From: Endozoicomonas sp. OPT23
Lineage (GTDB): Bacteria > Pseudomonadota > Gammaproteobacteria > Pseudomonadales > Endozoicomonadaceae
Direction: 5' to 3'
DNA: 64,000 nucleotides
NCBI RefSeq assembly: GCF_009653635.1
Contig: NZ_PPFD01000003.1
Location: 372,001 to 436,000 of the forward strand
Shown one piece after another: positions 26,791-35,914 of the stretch; position 1 is the stretch's first letter; the number at the start of each line of letters is the position of its first letter. The notes under the pieces are model-generated. The model ran no database searches, was not told the origin of the DNA, and worked only from the letters and a program-made list of their open reading frames with translations. The position numbers were made by a program, and so were the translations under genes.

Positions 26791-27064
26791 TTCACTCCAC
26801 TGGATTTAAGACTGATTCGAGCTTACTGGAGAGACCCCGTTACTCACAATCAGTAGATTCTGTTATGCCATTTATCTTCTTAACATTTAAATTTGTCTAT
26901 GCCCCTTAGGGGAGATTTGCACCTGTTTTGCTTTTTATTCTGCTCATCATTGTTCCAGCGCAAAACCATGGTTAATATGCCAGAAGAAAAATAAAACGAT
27001 AATCCCAGGTTCAGTTGACTTCCTATCCGGATTCAATTGCCCCTCATTCAATTCAAGAGAAGTA

Positions 27065-27967
27065 ATGAACCAACGCACTTTTTTTGCTGACGGCCTGCTC
27101 GTCGTCACAGCCCTGATCTGGGGTTCAGCCTTTGTTGCCCAGCGTCTGGGTATGGACCATATGGAACCCTGGGCGTTTAATGCCGTCCGCTTTCTGATCG
27201 GCAGCTTTGCCTTGATTCCACTTCTAATCTGGCAACGACGATCCGGCCCTATTTTCTCCGGCGCCACCTTGATGGGTGGTATTGCTATGGGTGTTCTGCT
27301 GACAGCCGGTGCCGGTCTGCAACAGCTTGGCCTGGTTTATACGACAGCAGGTAAGGCTGCGTTTATCACAGGTCTCTATCTGGTAATTGTTCCTATTCTT
27401 GGGCTATTACTGAGACAGAAAACCAATCGAGACACTTGGGCAGGCATTATGCTGGCTCTGCCGGGACTTGCACTACTGACTCTTGAAGATGATCTGTCAA
27501 TCAACAAAGGTGATATGTATGAAGTCTTCGGTGCCTTCTTCTGGGCTGCGCATTTAATTTTGATTGACCGACTGGCCAGTCGCCACAATGTTGTTGCTCT
27601 GGCTTTTATTCAGTTCGTAGCCAGCTCGGTACTCTGCTTTATTATTGCCGGACTCTTCGAAACCTGGACCTTTGAACAAATTCAAGCGACCGCGGTACCG
27701 TTACTGTACGTAGGCATTATGTCCACAGGCATTGCATATACGTTGCAGATTGTTGGTCAGAAGTCAGCACCTGTCGCTCATGCATCCATCATCCTGAGTC
27801 TTGAAACCGTGTTCGCTGTCATTGCAGGTTACCTGTTCCTGAATGAGATTCTCTCTGCCAAGGCTCTCGCGGGTTGTGGTTTGATGCTAACGGGTATGCT
27901 TGTTTCACAACTTGGGTTACACAGAATTCGTCGTTTCTTCTTCAGAGGTCAGCCAGCGGCTGAATGA
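27065..27967 (+). CDS. EamA/DMT-family transporter
   Basis: 300 residues with ten predicted membrane helices in two EamA repeats. ALIWGSAFVAQRLG and AVRFLIGSFALIPLL mark the first repeat; APVAHASIILSLETVFAVIAGYL marks the second. Drug/metabolite transporters of this type export amino acids or metabolites; the substrate is unknown. Its stop overlaps an ATG in the chrA frame (ATGA), so the two are likely co-transcribed. Confidence 0.88.
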   Translation: MNQRTFFADGLLVVTALIWGSAFVAQRLGMDHMEPWAFNAVRFLIGSFALIPLLIWQRRSGPIFSGATLMGGIAMGVLLTAGAGLQQLGLVYTTAGKAAFITGLYLVIVPILGLLLRQKTNRDTWAGIMLALPGLALLTLEDDLSINKGDMYEVFGAFFWAAHLILIDRLASRHNVVALAFIQFVASSVLCFIIAGLFETWTFEQIQATAVPLLYVGIMSTGIAYTLQIVGQKSAPVAHASIILSLETVFAVIAGYLFLNEILSAKALAGCGLMLTGMLVSQLGLHRIRRFFFRGQPAAE

Positions 27968-27978
27968 GAGTGATTGCT

Positions 27979-29166
27979 ATGAGTCAGTCAATTTTCAGTA
28001 TCTTTTGGCGCTTTCTGGTTCTGGGCTGCTATTCCTTTGGTGGCCCAACCGCTCACATCGGTTACTTTCGCCGTGAGTTTGTAGAAAAGCGTCAATGGCT
28101 TAGCGATGAAGACTACGCCGACACAGTTGCTCTGTGTCAGATGTTACCTGGTCCTGCCAGCAGTCAGGTAGGAATGGCTATTGGTTACCAGCAGCAAAAG
28201 CTGCCCGGTGCCATTGCTGCATTTCTGGGCTTCACTCTGCCATCAGCATTACTGATGATATTACTGGCTTATGGCTACAGTCTTTATTCAGATATACCGG
28301 TTCTGACGTCGATACTGCACGGCATCAAGATTTTTGCGGTCGCTGTGGTAGCAGACGCCCTGATTGGTATGGGTCGAAACCTCTGTCCGGATAAAGCAAG
28401 AGTAACCATGGCCTTGCTGGCGGCCGCTGCGATGCTATTGCTGTCTTCCGTATTCAGTCAGTTACTGGTTATTGCTGTGGGTGCACTGGCCGGTTTTCTA
28501 TTGTTTCAAGAGACGTTTCAAGAGAAGGTGGCTGTTACTAAACCTGTCGAGAATTCTAAAAGTACTTTTTCGGCAATACTCTCTTTAGTACTTTTCCTGG
28601 CATGGCTGCTGCTTCTGCCGGTTCTTGCAGGCTTGTCCGACTCCACCAGCCTGCAACTGTTTGACAGTTTTTATCGAGCGGGAGCTCTGGTCTTTGGCGG
28701 TGGACATGTTGTTTTACCGATGCTTCAGGCCGAAGTCGTCTATGACGGTGGCGTAAATGCTGATGCCTTTATTGCCGGATACAGTGCTGCTCAGGCAGTT
28801 CCCGGCCCCATGTTTACTCTGGCACCATTCCTTGGCGGTGCTTACGGGGGGCAGTTCAGTCTAGTTCATGCACTGGTGGCCTTGGCTGGTATCTTTCTAC
28901 CTTCACTGTTACTACTCACAGCGGCGCTTCCTTTCTGGAATCGCCTTAAGGAAGTACCTTCACTAAAAGCGGCTATCAAGGGTATTAATGCGACAGTGGT
29001 AGGACTTTTACTGGCTGCTTTCTACGACCCTGTCGTGAACCTGGCCATCAGAGATGCGAAGGAAGTTGCTCTTGCTCTGGTTGCTTTTATGTTACTTAGT
29101 GTTTGGAAGTTACCGGTGGGCTTAATGGTATTAATATTCGGTGGTTTGGGTTGGGTACTGTTCTGA
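27979..29166 (+). CDS. chrA: Chromate transporter ChrA-type permease
   Basis: About 395 residues in two homologous CHR domains. The first has LGCYSFGGPTAHIGYFRREFV and LPGPASSQVGMAIGY; the second has RAGALVFGGGHVVLPML and AAQAVPGPMFTLAPFLGG. Bidomain ChrA proteins export chromate in exchange or with protons; some family members may handle other anions. I prefer the ATG at 27979 (MSQSIFS); an ATG at 27964 overlaps the EamA stop and adds five residues. Confidence 0.9.
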   Translation: MSQSIFSIFWRFLVLGCYSFGGPTAHIGYFRREFVEKRQWLSDEDYADTVALCQMLPGPASSQVGMAIGYQQQKLPGAIAAFLGFTLPSALLMILLAYGYSLYSDIPVLTSILHGIKIFAVAVVADALIGMGRNLCPDKARVTMALLAAAAMLLLSSVFSQLLVIAVGALAGFLLFQETFQEKVAVTKPVENSKSTFSAILSLVLFLAWLLLLPVLAGLSDSTSLQLFDSFYRAGALVFGGGHVVLPMLQAEVVYDGGVNADAFIAGYSAAQAVPGPMFTLAPFLGGAYGGQFSLVHALVALAGIFLPSLLLLTAALPFWNRLKEVPSLKAAIKGINATVVGLLLAAFYDPVVNLAIRDAKEVALALVAFMLLSVWKLPVGLMVLIFGGLGWVLF

Positions 29167-29215
29167 AGAAAAGGCTCTTAAAAAACCTTGAAAAAGCTGC
29201 CCTGAAAAAAGAATG

Positions 29216-29416
29216 TCAGGCTGCATGAGAAAATACTGGGCTGTTTGAACAAACCAGTACTTTCTGATGCAGCCGGGCATTACCCCGACCTGCATGTTTT
29301 TCTTTACGACGATACTTGGTTCTGTCTCTTTCCCTGCGCTGCCTGAACATGGGCTCTCCCATTAGCTTTAAGACAGCTGACGGACTTTTCTGGCGACTTT
29401 TCTTTGATTTAGCCAT
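29216..29416 (-). CDS. arfA: Alternative ribosome-rescue factor ArfA
   Basis: 66 residues. The core MGEPMFRQRRERDRTKYRRK followed by EKHAGRGN matches the ArfA signature (DPLFRQRVEKNKKGKGSY...RK...H.NRGN in E. coli). ArfA binds stalled non-stop ribosomes and recruits RF2 when trans-translation fails. The last ~19 codons (residues 48-66) lie in a long hairpin, and the tail VLVCSNSPVFSHAA is hydrophobic and divergent. This is the known arrangement in which the arfA mRNA is cut or terminated before its stop codon, so that ArfA is made as a truncated active protein only when tmRNA is limiting. Start ATG at 29416. Confidence 0.85.
   Translation of the reverse strand: MAKSKKSRQKSPSAVLKLMGEPMFRQRRERDRTKYRRKEKHAGRGNARLHQKVLVCSNSPVFSHAA
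29219..29274 (-). terminator. Long hairpin inside the 3' end of arfA
   Basis: Two 21-nt arms (29254-29274 and 29219-29239) pair with two mismatches around a 14-nt loop. On the arfA strand the stem ends directly at the TGA stop (29216-29218), and CATTCTTTTTT follows. It therefore looks both like an RNase III substrate and like an intrinsic terminator. Either would leave mRNA without a stop codon, as established for E. coli and related arfA genes. Confidence 0.85.
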
Positions 29417-29457
29417 AATATTTTCCGTTGTTGTTAAGCCATATTATTTAAGGTGCA

Positions 29458-29889
29458 ATGAGTATGACCTCTCTTTACCGGCTGATGTTCCTGACTATAG
29501 CCATTCTCCTCACCGGCTGCGCTAGCCATTCTACTGAAAAACCTCCGGTTACCAAAGTCTTCAAGGGCAGTAACCAGAAACCTGACCCGATTCTTCAGCA
29601 GGCTATGGAACTTGATAAAGCCGGAATCATCAAGGTTCAGATGGTAACCCGCTCTCTGCCACCACAGATCAAGGCTACCGGCCCTGAAAAAATCCTGAGC
29701 TGCCTGAGCCAGCCAAACGGCCGCTGGATTCAACAATATAATGAATGCGAACTCTCGGAACAGAACAGCTGTGAAAGCACCGGAGGCCAGTTTAACGGCT
29801 GCGCATCAGCCTGCCGTCATATGGAAGGTGAAGTCATGTGTATTCAAGCCTGTGTACCTGTCTGCAGCTACTCCGCAGACAACAAATAA
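29458..29889 (+). CDS. Cysteine-rich lipoprotein
   Basis: 143 residues with a lipoprotein signal (LYRLMFLTIAILLTGC; lipidated cysteine ~21). The C-terminal ~50 residues contain eight or more cysteines in the order C-S-C...GGQFNGCASACRHMEG...CIQACVPVCSY, which suggests a small disulphide-bonded domain. I do not recognise the family. AAGGTGC precedes the ATG. It is divergent from arfA (41 bp between starts). Likely periplasmic-face or outer-membrane anchored. Confidence 0.72.
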   Translation: MSMTSLYRLMFLTIAILLTGCASHSTEKPPVTKVFKGSNQKPDPILQQAMELDKAGIIKVQMVTRSLPPQIKATGPEKILSCLSQPNGRWIQQYNECELSEQNSCESTGGQFNGCASACRHMEGEVMCIQACVPVCSYSADNK

Positions 29890-29953
29890 TTCAGACTGAA
29901 CCAATTCAATGATTCTGACTCTATACTCCCTAGAGCTTAATGGGGTCAGGATT

Positions 29954-30415
29954 ATGCAGTTTGTTGTCTTCTGGAATATTAATTGGCTGAAGCAGAGACT
30001 CTGCCAGAAACCACTCAGTGGTAGAGAGTTTTATATCTACAGTTTTTGCTGGCTGATTCTTTTAAGTTTGTCCTTCTTTGGAACCCCTGTAATAGAAAAA
30101 GATCCGGTTACCACTATCTTCCTTTATCTCGAGTTTGCAATCCCTGTGACTGGCCTTCTCTATGCCTGGCTCTGTAATGGTGGCCCCCAAGGGCAAGACT
30201 TCATCTCCAGATTTATTTCTATAGGCTGGGTCGTTACCATGAGAATAATGGTCTTTTCCCTGCCAATTTTCTTTGTGCTTGCTTTCGCTCCTATGGAAGA
30301 ATCAGATCTTATGTTTGAAACAGCAGGTACTCTGTCAGGCCTCTTCATTATCTGGCGACTTGGACATCATATTGAGCAGCTGCGCAAACTTCAGGAAAGC
30401 CCAAAGAGCCAATAA
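29954..30415 (+). CDS. Small polytopic membrane protein
   Basis: About 153 residues from the ATG at 29954 (upstream TCAGG; a start at 29909 is possible but adds 15 unlikely residues). Four predicted helices, around residues 32-48, 60-80, 97-120 and 128-142, with a lysine-rich C-terminus (LRKLQESPKSQ). No recognised domain. It ends 3 bp before the convergent HExxH gene. Confidence 0.5.
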   Translation: MQFVVFWNINWLKQRLCQKPLSGREFYIYSFCWLILLSLSFFGTPVIEKDPVTTIFLYLEFAIPVTGLLYAWLCNGGPQGQDFISRFISIGWVVTMRIMVFSLPIFFVLAFAPMEESDLMFETAGTLSGLFIIWRLGHHIEQLRKLQESPKSQ

Positions 30416-30418
30416 TTA

Positions 30419-30892
30419 TTATTCTTCTAATACATTTTGTTCTTCCACCTTCTGGCATTTAAGTTCCATATAGAATTTCCTTGCCATAATCTGACTCAGC
30501 CTGAACGCTTCCAGCTCAAAACTTCGAGCCAGATAATGCTTCTCCAGCTCCTTTTTATCAATGGAGCCTTCTTCCATCTGCCTGACATGAACAAGTTCAT
30601 GGGCCAGAGTCACTCGTCTGCCACTAGGCTCAAGTCCATCAGCAATTGACACTTTGTATCGATGCTCTCCAGTCTGACGAACATACCCTTTGGTTTCAGG
30701 ACGTTTCATTCGTTTGAATTCAAACTCTATCTTAGCTTTCTGAATGCCCAGCTCGGCTTTGTAAAAGCGAGTCATATCATCGTACTTACAACCAAAAGGG
30801 TTCAAAGGCTCATTTAGAGGAAAGGCTAATGCCTTCATGGCAAACAGCAAACTGTAGCCGAGCAATAAAAAACGCATTAGGCTCATGTCCAT
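30419..30892 (-). CDS. Exported HExxH (zinc-protease-like) protein
   Basis: 157 residues. N-terminal signal peptide ([18 protein letters not shown], cleavage near ALA-FPL). A zinc-binding motif [12 protein letters not shown] (HExxH) is followed at ~20-30 residues by an acidic helix [19 protein letters not shown] whose glutamates could give the third ligand. The layout resembles small gluzincin/minimal metallopeptidases (DUF4157-like), but only the motif is certain. Convergent with the small membrane protein, divergent from yjbQ (32 bp between starts). Confidence 0.68.
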   Translation of the reverse strand: MDMSLMRFLLLGYSLLFAMKALAFPLNEPLNPFGCKYDDMTRFYKAELGIQKAKIEFEFKRMKRPETKGYVRQTGEHRYKVSIADGLEPSGRRVTLAHELVHVRQMEEGSIDKKELEKHYLARSFELEAFRLSQIMARKFYMELKCQKVEEQNVLEE

Positions 30893-30924
30893 TTACTCGT
30901 ATTACTCGCTTAAAGGTATGTGTC

Positions 30925-31356
30925 ATGAGCTGGTTTGAAAAGCAGATTTATCTATCACCAAAACGACGGGGCTTTCACCTGGTAACGGATGAAATTGAAT
31001 CATCACTGCCAGAACTGGCTGATTATCAGATAGGACTGTGCCATCTGTTCGTTCAGCACACCTCTGCATCACTCACTCTAAACGAGAACTGTGACCCTGA
31101 TGTTCGCCATGATATGGAAGCCTGGGCCAACAGAACCATGCCAGAGAATGCCGACTACTTCCTGCACACTCTCGAAGGCAGTGACGACATGCCAGCACAT
31201 ATAAAATCCAGCGCGTTTGGTGCCAGTCTGAGCATTCCTATCCGAAATGGTCGACTGGCTCTCGGCACCTGGCAGGGTATATGGTTCGGAGAACACCGTA
31301 ACAGAGCAGGTAGCCGCACTGTTGTGGCGACGATTCAGGGTGAAAAGATTCTTTAA
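30925..31356 (+). CDS. yjbQ: YjbQ family (UPF0047) protein
   Basis: 143 residues from the ATG at 30925 (AAAGG 9 nt upstream). Typical motifs: [72 protein letters not shown]. The family is annotated as a secondary thiamine-phosphate synthase because YjbQ has weak ThiE-like activity; its main job is unclear. Soluble and conserved. Confidence 0.9.
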   Translation: MSWFEKQIYLSPKRRGFHLVTDEIESSLPELADYQIGLCHLFVQHTSASLTLNENCDPDVRHDMEAWANRTMPENADYFLHTLEGSDDMPAHIKSSAFGASLSIPIRNGRLALGTWQGIWFGEHRNRAGSRTVVATIQGEKIL

Positions 31357-31660
31357 GAATCAAATGCATGGCCGATAGTGTCGTTGCCGAGAGCGTCATT
31401 ATTTCAAAACTTACTCATCGTTTTGCAGACAGTTCTCGAATTTTTCTTGAGCTGTCATTCTTCTGAAACAATGATTGACGAAGATATGAGCAATAAGTAA
31501 TAGTTAATTAATAGCGATTCATTATTAATAACTGAGATAGAGGAGAAAGCCGAACTGGCGTTTTATAAACGCTGGACTATAACTATAAAAAATCGGTACT
31601 AAAGTAACATATTGGAGAGAGCATGATGCTCCTTCGACCAGTATCCAAGAGGATCGAGCT
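31357..31660. other. 304-bp intergenic region between yjbQ and sutA-like gene
   Basis: AT-rich, with no ORF or RNA gene that I can support. It starts with a small palindrome (GATTCTTTAAGAATC at the yjbQ stop). ACTATAACTATAAAAAATC near 31576-31596 has promoter-like A/T character, and a GGAG-containing stretch lies just upstream of the sutA-like gene. It presumably carries that gene's promoter. Confidence 0.4.
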
Positions 31661-31906
31661 ATGGCACGGAGATCGCCGAAAAAAGCTGCTGCTGGTTTTG
31701 ATGGTGTAGATATCAGTTTTCTGGGAAGTCGAGAAGAACCAGCGGACCAACGCACTGTTGAGTCTCGTAAGAAGCTCAGAGAAAGCCTTAATTCACAGAT
31801 TGAAGCATTCCTGAGTTCCGGCGGGGAAATCGAAGAAGTTCCATCGAACATTACGTCGGATCCACCCAAGAAACCTTCGAGCGAATACGGTAACCGCCCC
31901 ATCTGA
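31661..31906 (+). CDS. SutA-like RNA-polymerase-associated protein
   Basis: 81 residues. The C-terminal half, FLSSGGEIEEVPSNITSDPP followed by KKPSSEYGNRPI, matches SutA of Pseudomonas (FLSRGGKVQEI...DPPKKPDSKYGSRPI). SutA binds the RNA polymerase beta subunit and tunes transcription in slow growth. The long acidic N-terminal tail of Pseudomonas SutA is absent; the N-terminus is basic (MARRSPKKAAAG) instead. RBS GAGG 8-9 nt upstream. A clear terminator follows the gene, so it is monocistronic. Confidence 0.82.
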   Translation: MARRSPKKAAAGFDGVDISFLGSREEPADQRTVESRKKLRESLNSQIEAFLSSGGEIEEVPSNITSDPPKKPSSEYGNRPI

Positions 31907-31916
31907 TACGCTTTTT

Positions 31917-31943
31917 AGCCCGGCTCAATGAGTCGGGCTTTTT
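31917..31943 (+). terminator. Rho-independent terminator after the sutA-like gene
   Basis: AGCCCGGCTC / GAGTCGGGCT makes a 10-bp stem with one G-T pair and a 3-nt loop, followed by five T. It lies between the sutA-like gene and the convergent selD end. Confidence 0.9.
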
Positions 31944-31967
31944 CTTATCCGCTTATTCTTATCCTCT

Positions 31968-33014
31968 TTACTTAACCATCACCAGCTTTTCGCCATTCTG
32001 CTCTGTCAGCTCACCAATACACTCAAGCTGCAAACCATGCTGTGCGGTCATCGTCAGAAACTCTGATACAGCTTCCGGATCAACAGCTACCAGCAAACCA
32101 CCACTGGTCTGAGGGTCACACAACAGCTCTTTCTGCTCTTCTGTAATCTCTGCAGCCTTATGGCCGTAGCTGGAGAAGTTTCTGTGCGTGCCACCAGGAA
32201 TACAGCCCTGTTGACGGTATTCTTCCATATGAGGCAACTTCGGCAGTTTATCTATCTGGATATGAGCCTGAACGTTACTACCTTCACACACTTCGATCAG
32301 GTGCCCCAGCAGACCAAAGCCTGTTACATCCGTCACGGCACTAATACCGGAAACCTTTGCCAGTTCAGCGCCAAGTTTATTCAGAGTACACATGGCATCT
32401 CTGGCTATCAGGCCATGCTCTGGCTTCAGCAATTTTTTCTTTTGAGCTGTCGTCAGAATGCCTACACCCAGAGGTTTGGTCAGGAACAGCTTACTGCCTG
32501 CTCTGGCCTGATCGTTTCGCTTCAGGTTGTCCAGAGGTACACGACCCGTTACGGCAAGACCAAAGATTGGCTCAGGCGCATCAATACTGTGGCCACCAGC
32601 CAATGGAATGCCTGCATCAGCACAGGCCTGACGACCACCATCAACAACCTTCGCGGCAATTTCCGGCGGCAGAATGTTCACTGGCCAGCCCAGAATGGCA
32701 ATGGCCATCATGGGTGAGCCACCCATGGCATAGATATCGCTGATAGCATTGGTCGCCGCAATACGACCAAAATCGAACGGGTCATCAACAATCGGCATAA
32801 AGAAGTCAGTGGTACTGATAACACCTTCGCCATTGCCCATATCAAATACCGCTGCATCGTCCTTGCTGGCATTGCCGACGATCAGACCGGGAAAATCAGG
32901 AAGATCCAGATCGGTCTTGAGAATACCCTCAAGAATTTCCGGAGAAATCTTGCAACCACAGCCAGCCCCATGGCTGTATTCAGTCAGCTTGACGTTATTG
33001 ATGTCCACAGTCAT
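31968..33014 (-). CDS. selD: Selenophosphate synthase SelD
   Basis: 348 residues from the ATG at 33014 (E. coli SelD is 347). Makes monoselenophosphate from selenide and ATP for selenocysteine and 2-selenouridine. The glycine-rich N-terminal loop [12 protein letters not shown] carries C19 and K22, equivalent to C17 and K20 in E. coli; the first position is cysteine, not selenocysteine. [26 protein letters not shown] (in parts), GGHSID and [10 protein letters not shown] are further landmarks. An upstream ATG at 33089 would add 25 atypical residues. No selA, selB or selU neighbour in the window. Confidence 0.95.
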   Translation of the reverse strand: MTVDINNVKLTEYSHGAGCGCKISPEILEGILKTDLDLPDFPGLIVGNASKDDAAVFDMGNGEGVISTTDFFMPIVDDPFDFGRIAATNAISDIYAMGGSPMMAIAILGWPVNILPPEIAAKVVDGGRQACADAGIPLAGGHSIDAPEPIFGLAVTGRVPLDNLKRNDQARAGSKLFLTKPLGVGILTTAQKKKLLKPEHGLIARDAMCTLNKLGAELAKVSGISAVTDVTGFGLLGHLIEVCEGSNVQAHIQIDKLPKLPHMEEYRQQGCIPGGTHRNFSSYGHKAAEITEEQKELLCDPQTSGGLLVAVDPEAVSEFLTMTAQHGLQLECIGELTEQNGEKLVMVK

Positions 33015-33173
33015 TGAAGTACTCACCGGAGGAATTGTACAAAAGAAGGGCACTCTAGCATTAACCGCCATAGAAGCAAGGCAGGGCAAAGCTCCTGATG
33101 AGGGATCAGGAACACAAATAGCTAGAAGTAATAGGCAGCTCTGATCGAAAGAAACCTGAGCCTAAATAATTAC

Positions 33174-33659
33174 TCAGTCATCCATTTCCGATGCAACTAA
33201 CTGTCGATAGGCAAAAACGATTTTAATAGACTGACGCTTAAGAAGTCGCTGAATCCAGTAACTGCACCAAAGAGGCGCATTTAGTGTTTCCTGCTCTTCC
33301 ATGTCAGTCATAGGCAAAAATTCGATTTGATGAGACTCTCCTTCCTCATCAATAACCGAAAACATTAGCCCGGGACCACTGGCGACACCTTCATTGCTCA
33401 GCCATGGCTGGCAATAGAACATCATTTCCATATCTATGGACCAGAGCTTGTAGTTTTTACTGACAATCAGAGAGAAACGTGCGGAATTTTTCTTCTTTCC
33501 CTCAGCCTTGATAAATTCCTGAGGCTTTATACGGGCAGGCATTTTGCGAACATTCAAACCATCTATGGCCTGAGATCCGGAATCATACCAGGACTTCACA
33601 TCAACAACGCGTTGTTGAATAAAATCACTGGCACTGACTTTTGCAGCGGTGGCAGTCAT
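33174..33659 (-). CDS. Hypothetical cytoplasmic protein
   Basis: 161 residues, no signal peptide or membrane segment. Mixed alpha/beta character with aromatic-rich strands (YKLWSIDMEMMFYCQPWL; LWCSYWIQRLLKRQSIKIVF). I recognise no family. It lies upstream of selD on the same strand with a 159-bp gap, too far for certain co-transcription. Confidence 0.55.
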   Translation of the reverse strand: MTATAAKVSASDFIQQRVVDVKSWYDSGSQAIDGLNVRKMPARIKPQEFIKAEGKKKNSARFSLIVSKNYKLWSIDMEMMFYCQPWLSNEGVASGPGLMFSVIDEEGESHQIEFLPMTDMEEQETLNAPLWCSYWIQRLLKRQSIKIVFAYRQLVASEMDD

Positions 33660-33956
33660 CCTTACTAATCCTTTATTTTTATTCTGTGTCCTAACTCAAA
33701 AACAGGCGATTATCAGAGAACCTCTGACTATCCACTGCTATCTTCGAGCTATACGTCAATGCTTATTTTTATTATTCAGGTGCAGCTTCGTCGTATAAAG
33801 ATGTGCAATTTATACACTGGAAGTCGTATTGACAACCACCATAACTTAATGGACACCAAAAACAAGCAATGACTCACAAACCAGAACATCCTGTTCTGAT
33901 TACACTCTATAATTGCAAAATGACAACCGCGTGAAAAGGGGTCAACCGAAATGAGC
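33660..33956. promoter_or_regulatory. Intergenic region with a palindrome and a plus-strand TATAAT
   Basis: About 300 bp with no supported gene. It contains CAGAACA-TCC-TGTTCTG (33882-33898), a perfect 7-bp inverted repeat, and a TATAAT ten bases after it (33908-33913). A plus-strand transcript from here would run antisense into the DUF2878 gene. This could be an operator-promoter for an unannotated RNA or chance. Confidence 0.25.
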
Positions 33957-34520
33957 TTATATTCCGGTGACCTGTCGCTTGTATCTTTCCAGCCAGATCT
34001 TCGAAAAAATCTGTAATACCGGTAATACCAACATCCAGATCATTACAAATATTGTCAGTGTTATTGTCTCTGGTTGATCAAGGCGAACCGGAGACAGGTT
34101 GTTAATCAAACCGTAATGAATCACTCCAAGACTTGCTCCAGCAACCGCTGAAAGCCATAGTCGGGATGAACACCATGCCAGCCCATGCCGAATAGTCGTA
34201 CCCAGTAATAACCAGATACAGGCCAGCCAACCAGGAAGAATACGACTGGGTTCTGCCAGTTCAGGAAAGTGTAATAACCCAAGATTTCCCGCAACACTGT
34301 CGATGATGCTACCCACAAGCAGTGTTATAAAAAGCACCTCTCTCTCTTTCACCCAGTTTCCAATCCAGCGGAAATGAATACCCAGCAAAATCAGAGTAAC
34401 GAGATACGGCCATTTCTCGGGCAACAGAACACAGGACAACCAGCCAACAATAAATAAGCCAATATTGAAAGCGTTGCGCATTTTTTCTGGTTTGTGCTTT
34501 TCTAAATAAGTAGGCGACAT
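33957..34520 (-). CDS. DUF2878 family membrane protein
   Basis: 187 residues from the ATG at 34520, whose A is shared with the stop of the MocR gene (TAATG). About five to six membrane helices; PGWLACIWLLLGTTIRH and a GxxxG-rich region match the DUF2878 family as I know it. Function unknown. Translation is coupled to the MocR regulator, so the pair probably responds to the same signal. Confidence 0.75.
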   Translation of the reverse strand: MSPTYLEKHKPEKMRNAFNIGLFIVGWLSCVLLPEKWPYLVTLILLGIHFRWIGNWVKEREVLFITLLVGSIIDSVAGNLGLLHFPELAEPSRILPGWLACIWLLLGTTIRHGLAWCSSRLWLSAVAGASLGVIHYGLINNLSPVRLDQPETITLTIFVMIWMLVLPVLQIFSKIWLERYKRQVTGI

Positions 34521-35914
34521 TATAAAACCATTGGTCTCATGACAGAGACTGGCTCCTGAGCCAGTACTTCCCTGATGATAAGCAAACCCTGCTTTAGCTG
34601 ATCTTCTGATACAGGGCTGCTGATGCATATTCTTACAGCCTGTGGAACTGAGGTGCTGCCAACAGCAAACAATTCCGAATGCAATACCTTTACACCTTTT
34701 GCTTCCAGCTGCTTTACAAAGGTTTCTGCACGCCAGGGTTCCGGTAACTTCAACCAGGCATGAAAACCATAGGGCTGACTGGTCAACTCAAGATGACCAA
34801 GCACTTCCTTCAATAACTGCTGACGCTTCTTTATCTCCTGCCACTGCCACTGCACCAGCTGCCAGGCTTCTCCTGAATCAATCCACTCCATGGCGACTTC
34901 CGACATCAGTGTCGGTGCAATCCAGCAGTTATTACGCATGGCCTGCCTCAGTTTCATGGTCAGATCAGGAGGTGTACAAACAAAGCCAACCCTGAGCCCA
35001 CCAGCCAGATGCTTGGACAGACTGGACGTATAAATCACTCGCTCCGAATCCAGACTGAACAATGAAGCCAGTCGCTGTACGGGCGGAATAAACTGTACAT
35101 CATCTTCCAGAATCAGCAGGTTATGTCTGGCAGCCACGGCCAGAATAGCTTTTCGACGTTCTAGGCTCATCACCCCGGCGGTAGGGTTCTGCAGGTTGGG
35201 CGTAATATACAACAGTCTGGGCTGATGCTGCTTGCAACACTGTTCAAGAGCTTCCGGCATCACCCCCTGCTCATCCATCTCCAGGCCAATATGGCGCAAC
35301 TGCCATTGTCGTGCAGCATTGATAAAACCCGGGTAGGTCAGATTCTCTGAAACAATAACATCACCCGGTTTCAGTACCCCCTGCAACGTCAGCATATTCG
35401 CATGCTGACCTCCGGAGGTTATCAGGAGGTTGTCCGGACTCACTTCCATTCCGTGATAGCGCATCCAGTTGACCATAGCCTCTCGATGCTGAAGCAAACC
35501 TGTTTCCGGAAGGTATTCCAGTAATGGAGTCAGTCGCTGGGGGTCTGCAGAAATAGCCGTAAGGCTGCCAGCCAGAATCTGCTCACGTCTGCCAGGAACA
35601 GGCAGGCTGAGACTGAGATCAATCAACTGATCGTCAGCTTGTTCTTTTACGCTGAAGTCTCTTTTTTCCCAAATTTTACCCATGACAAAGGTGCCACTGC
35701 CGACTCTGGCGTGAACCAGCCTTCGTCGTTCTGCTTCAGCGTAACCGCGAGTAATGGTGCCAATGGTGACGCCCAATTGATCAGCCAGGTTTCTATGGGT
35801 AGGAAGACGATCACCACTGTTCAGCGAACCATCGCCGATGGCAGACTCGATAGCATCCGCCAGCATTTTATATTTCGGGCCACTGAAGGTGGAAAGATCG
35901 GGAGACCAGTTCAT
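34520..35914 (-). CDS. MocR-family regulator (GntR HTH fused to aminotransferase domain)
   Basis: 464 residues. An N-terminal GntR-type winged helix (KMLADAIESAI, LPTHRNLADQLGVTIGTITR, VGSGTFV) is joined to a fold-type-I aminotransferase domain with ITSGGQHANML, NLQNPTAGVMSLERRKAIL and the PLP lysine region YTSSLSKHLAGGLRVGF. Such regulators sense PLP or amino compounds (PdxR, GabR, MocR). It precedes and overlaps the DUF2878 gene, and is divergent from alaX (146 bp between), which it may also control (inference). Confidence 0.92.
   Translation of the reverse strand: MNWSPDLSTFSGPKYKMLADAIESAIGDGSLNSGDRLPTHRNLADQLGVTIGTITRGYAEAERRRLVHARVGSGTFVMGKIWEKRDFSVKEQADDQLIDLSLSLPVPGRREQILAGSLTAISADPQRLTPLLEYLPETGLLQHREAMVNWMRYHGMEVSPDNLLITSGGQHANMLTLQGVLKPGDVIVSENLTYPGFINAARQWQLRHIGLEMDEQGVMPEALEQCCKQHQPRLLYITPNLQNPTAGVMSLERRKAILAVAARHNLLILEDDVQFIPPVQRLASLFSLDSERVIYTSSLSKHLAGGLRVGFVCTPPDLTMKLRQAMRNNCWIAPTLMSEVAMEWIDSGEAWQLVQWQWQEIKKRQQLLKEVLGHLELTSQPYGFHAWLKLPEPWRAETFVKQLEAKGVKVLHSELFAVGSTSVPQAVRICISSPVSEDQLKQGLLIIREVLAQEPVSVMRPMVL

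Noticed and set aside
32160-32717. 185-codon forward ORF opposite selD
   Set aside because: Shadow; selD motifs on the other strand are clear.
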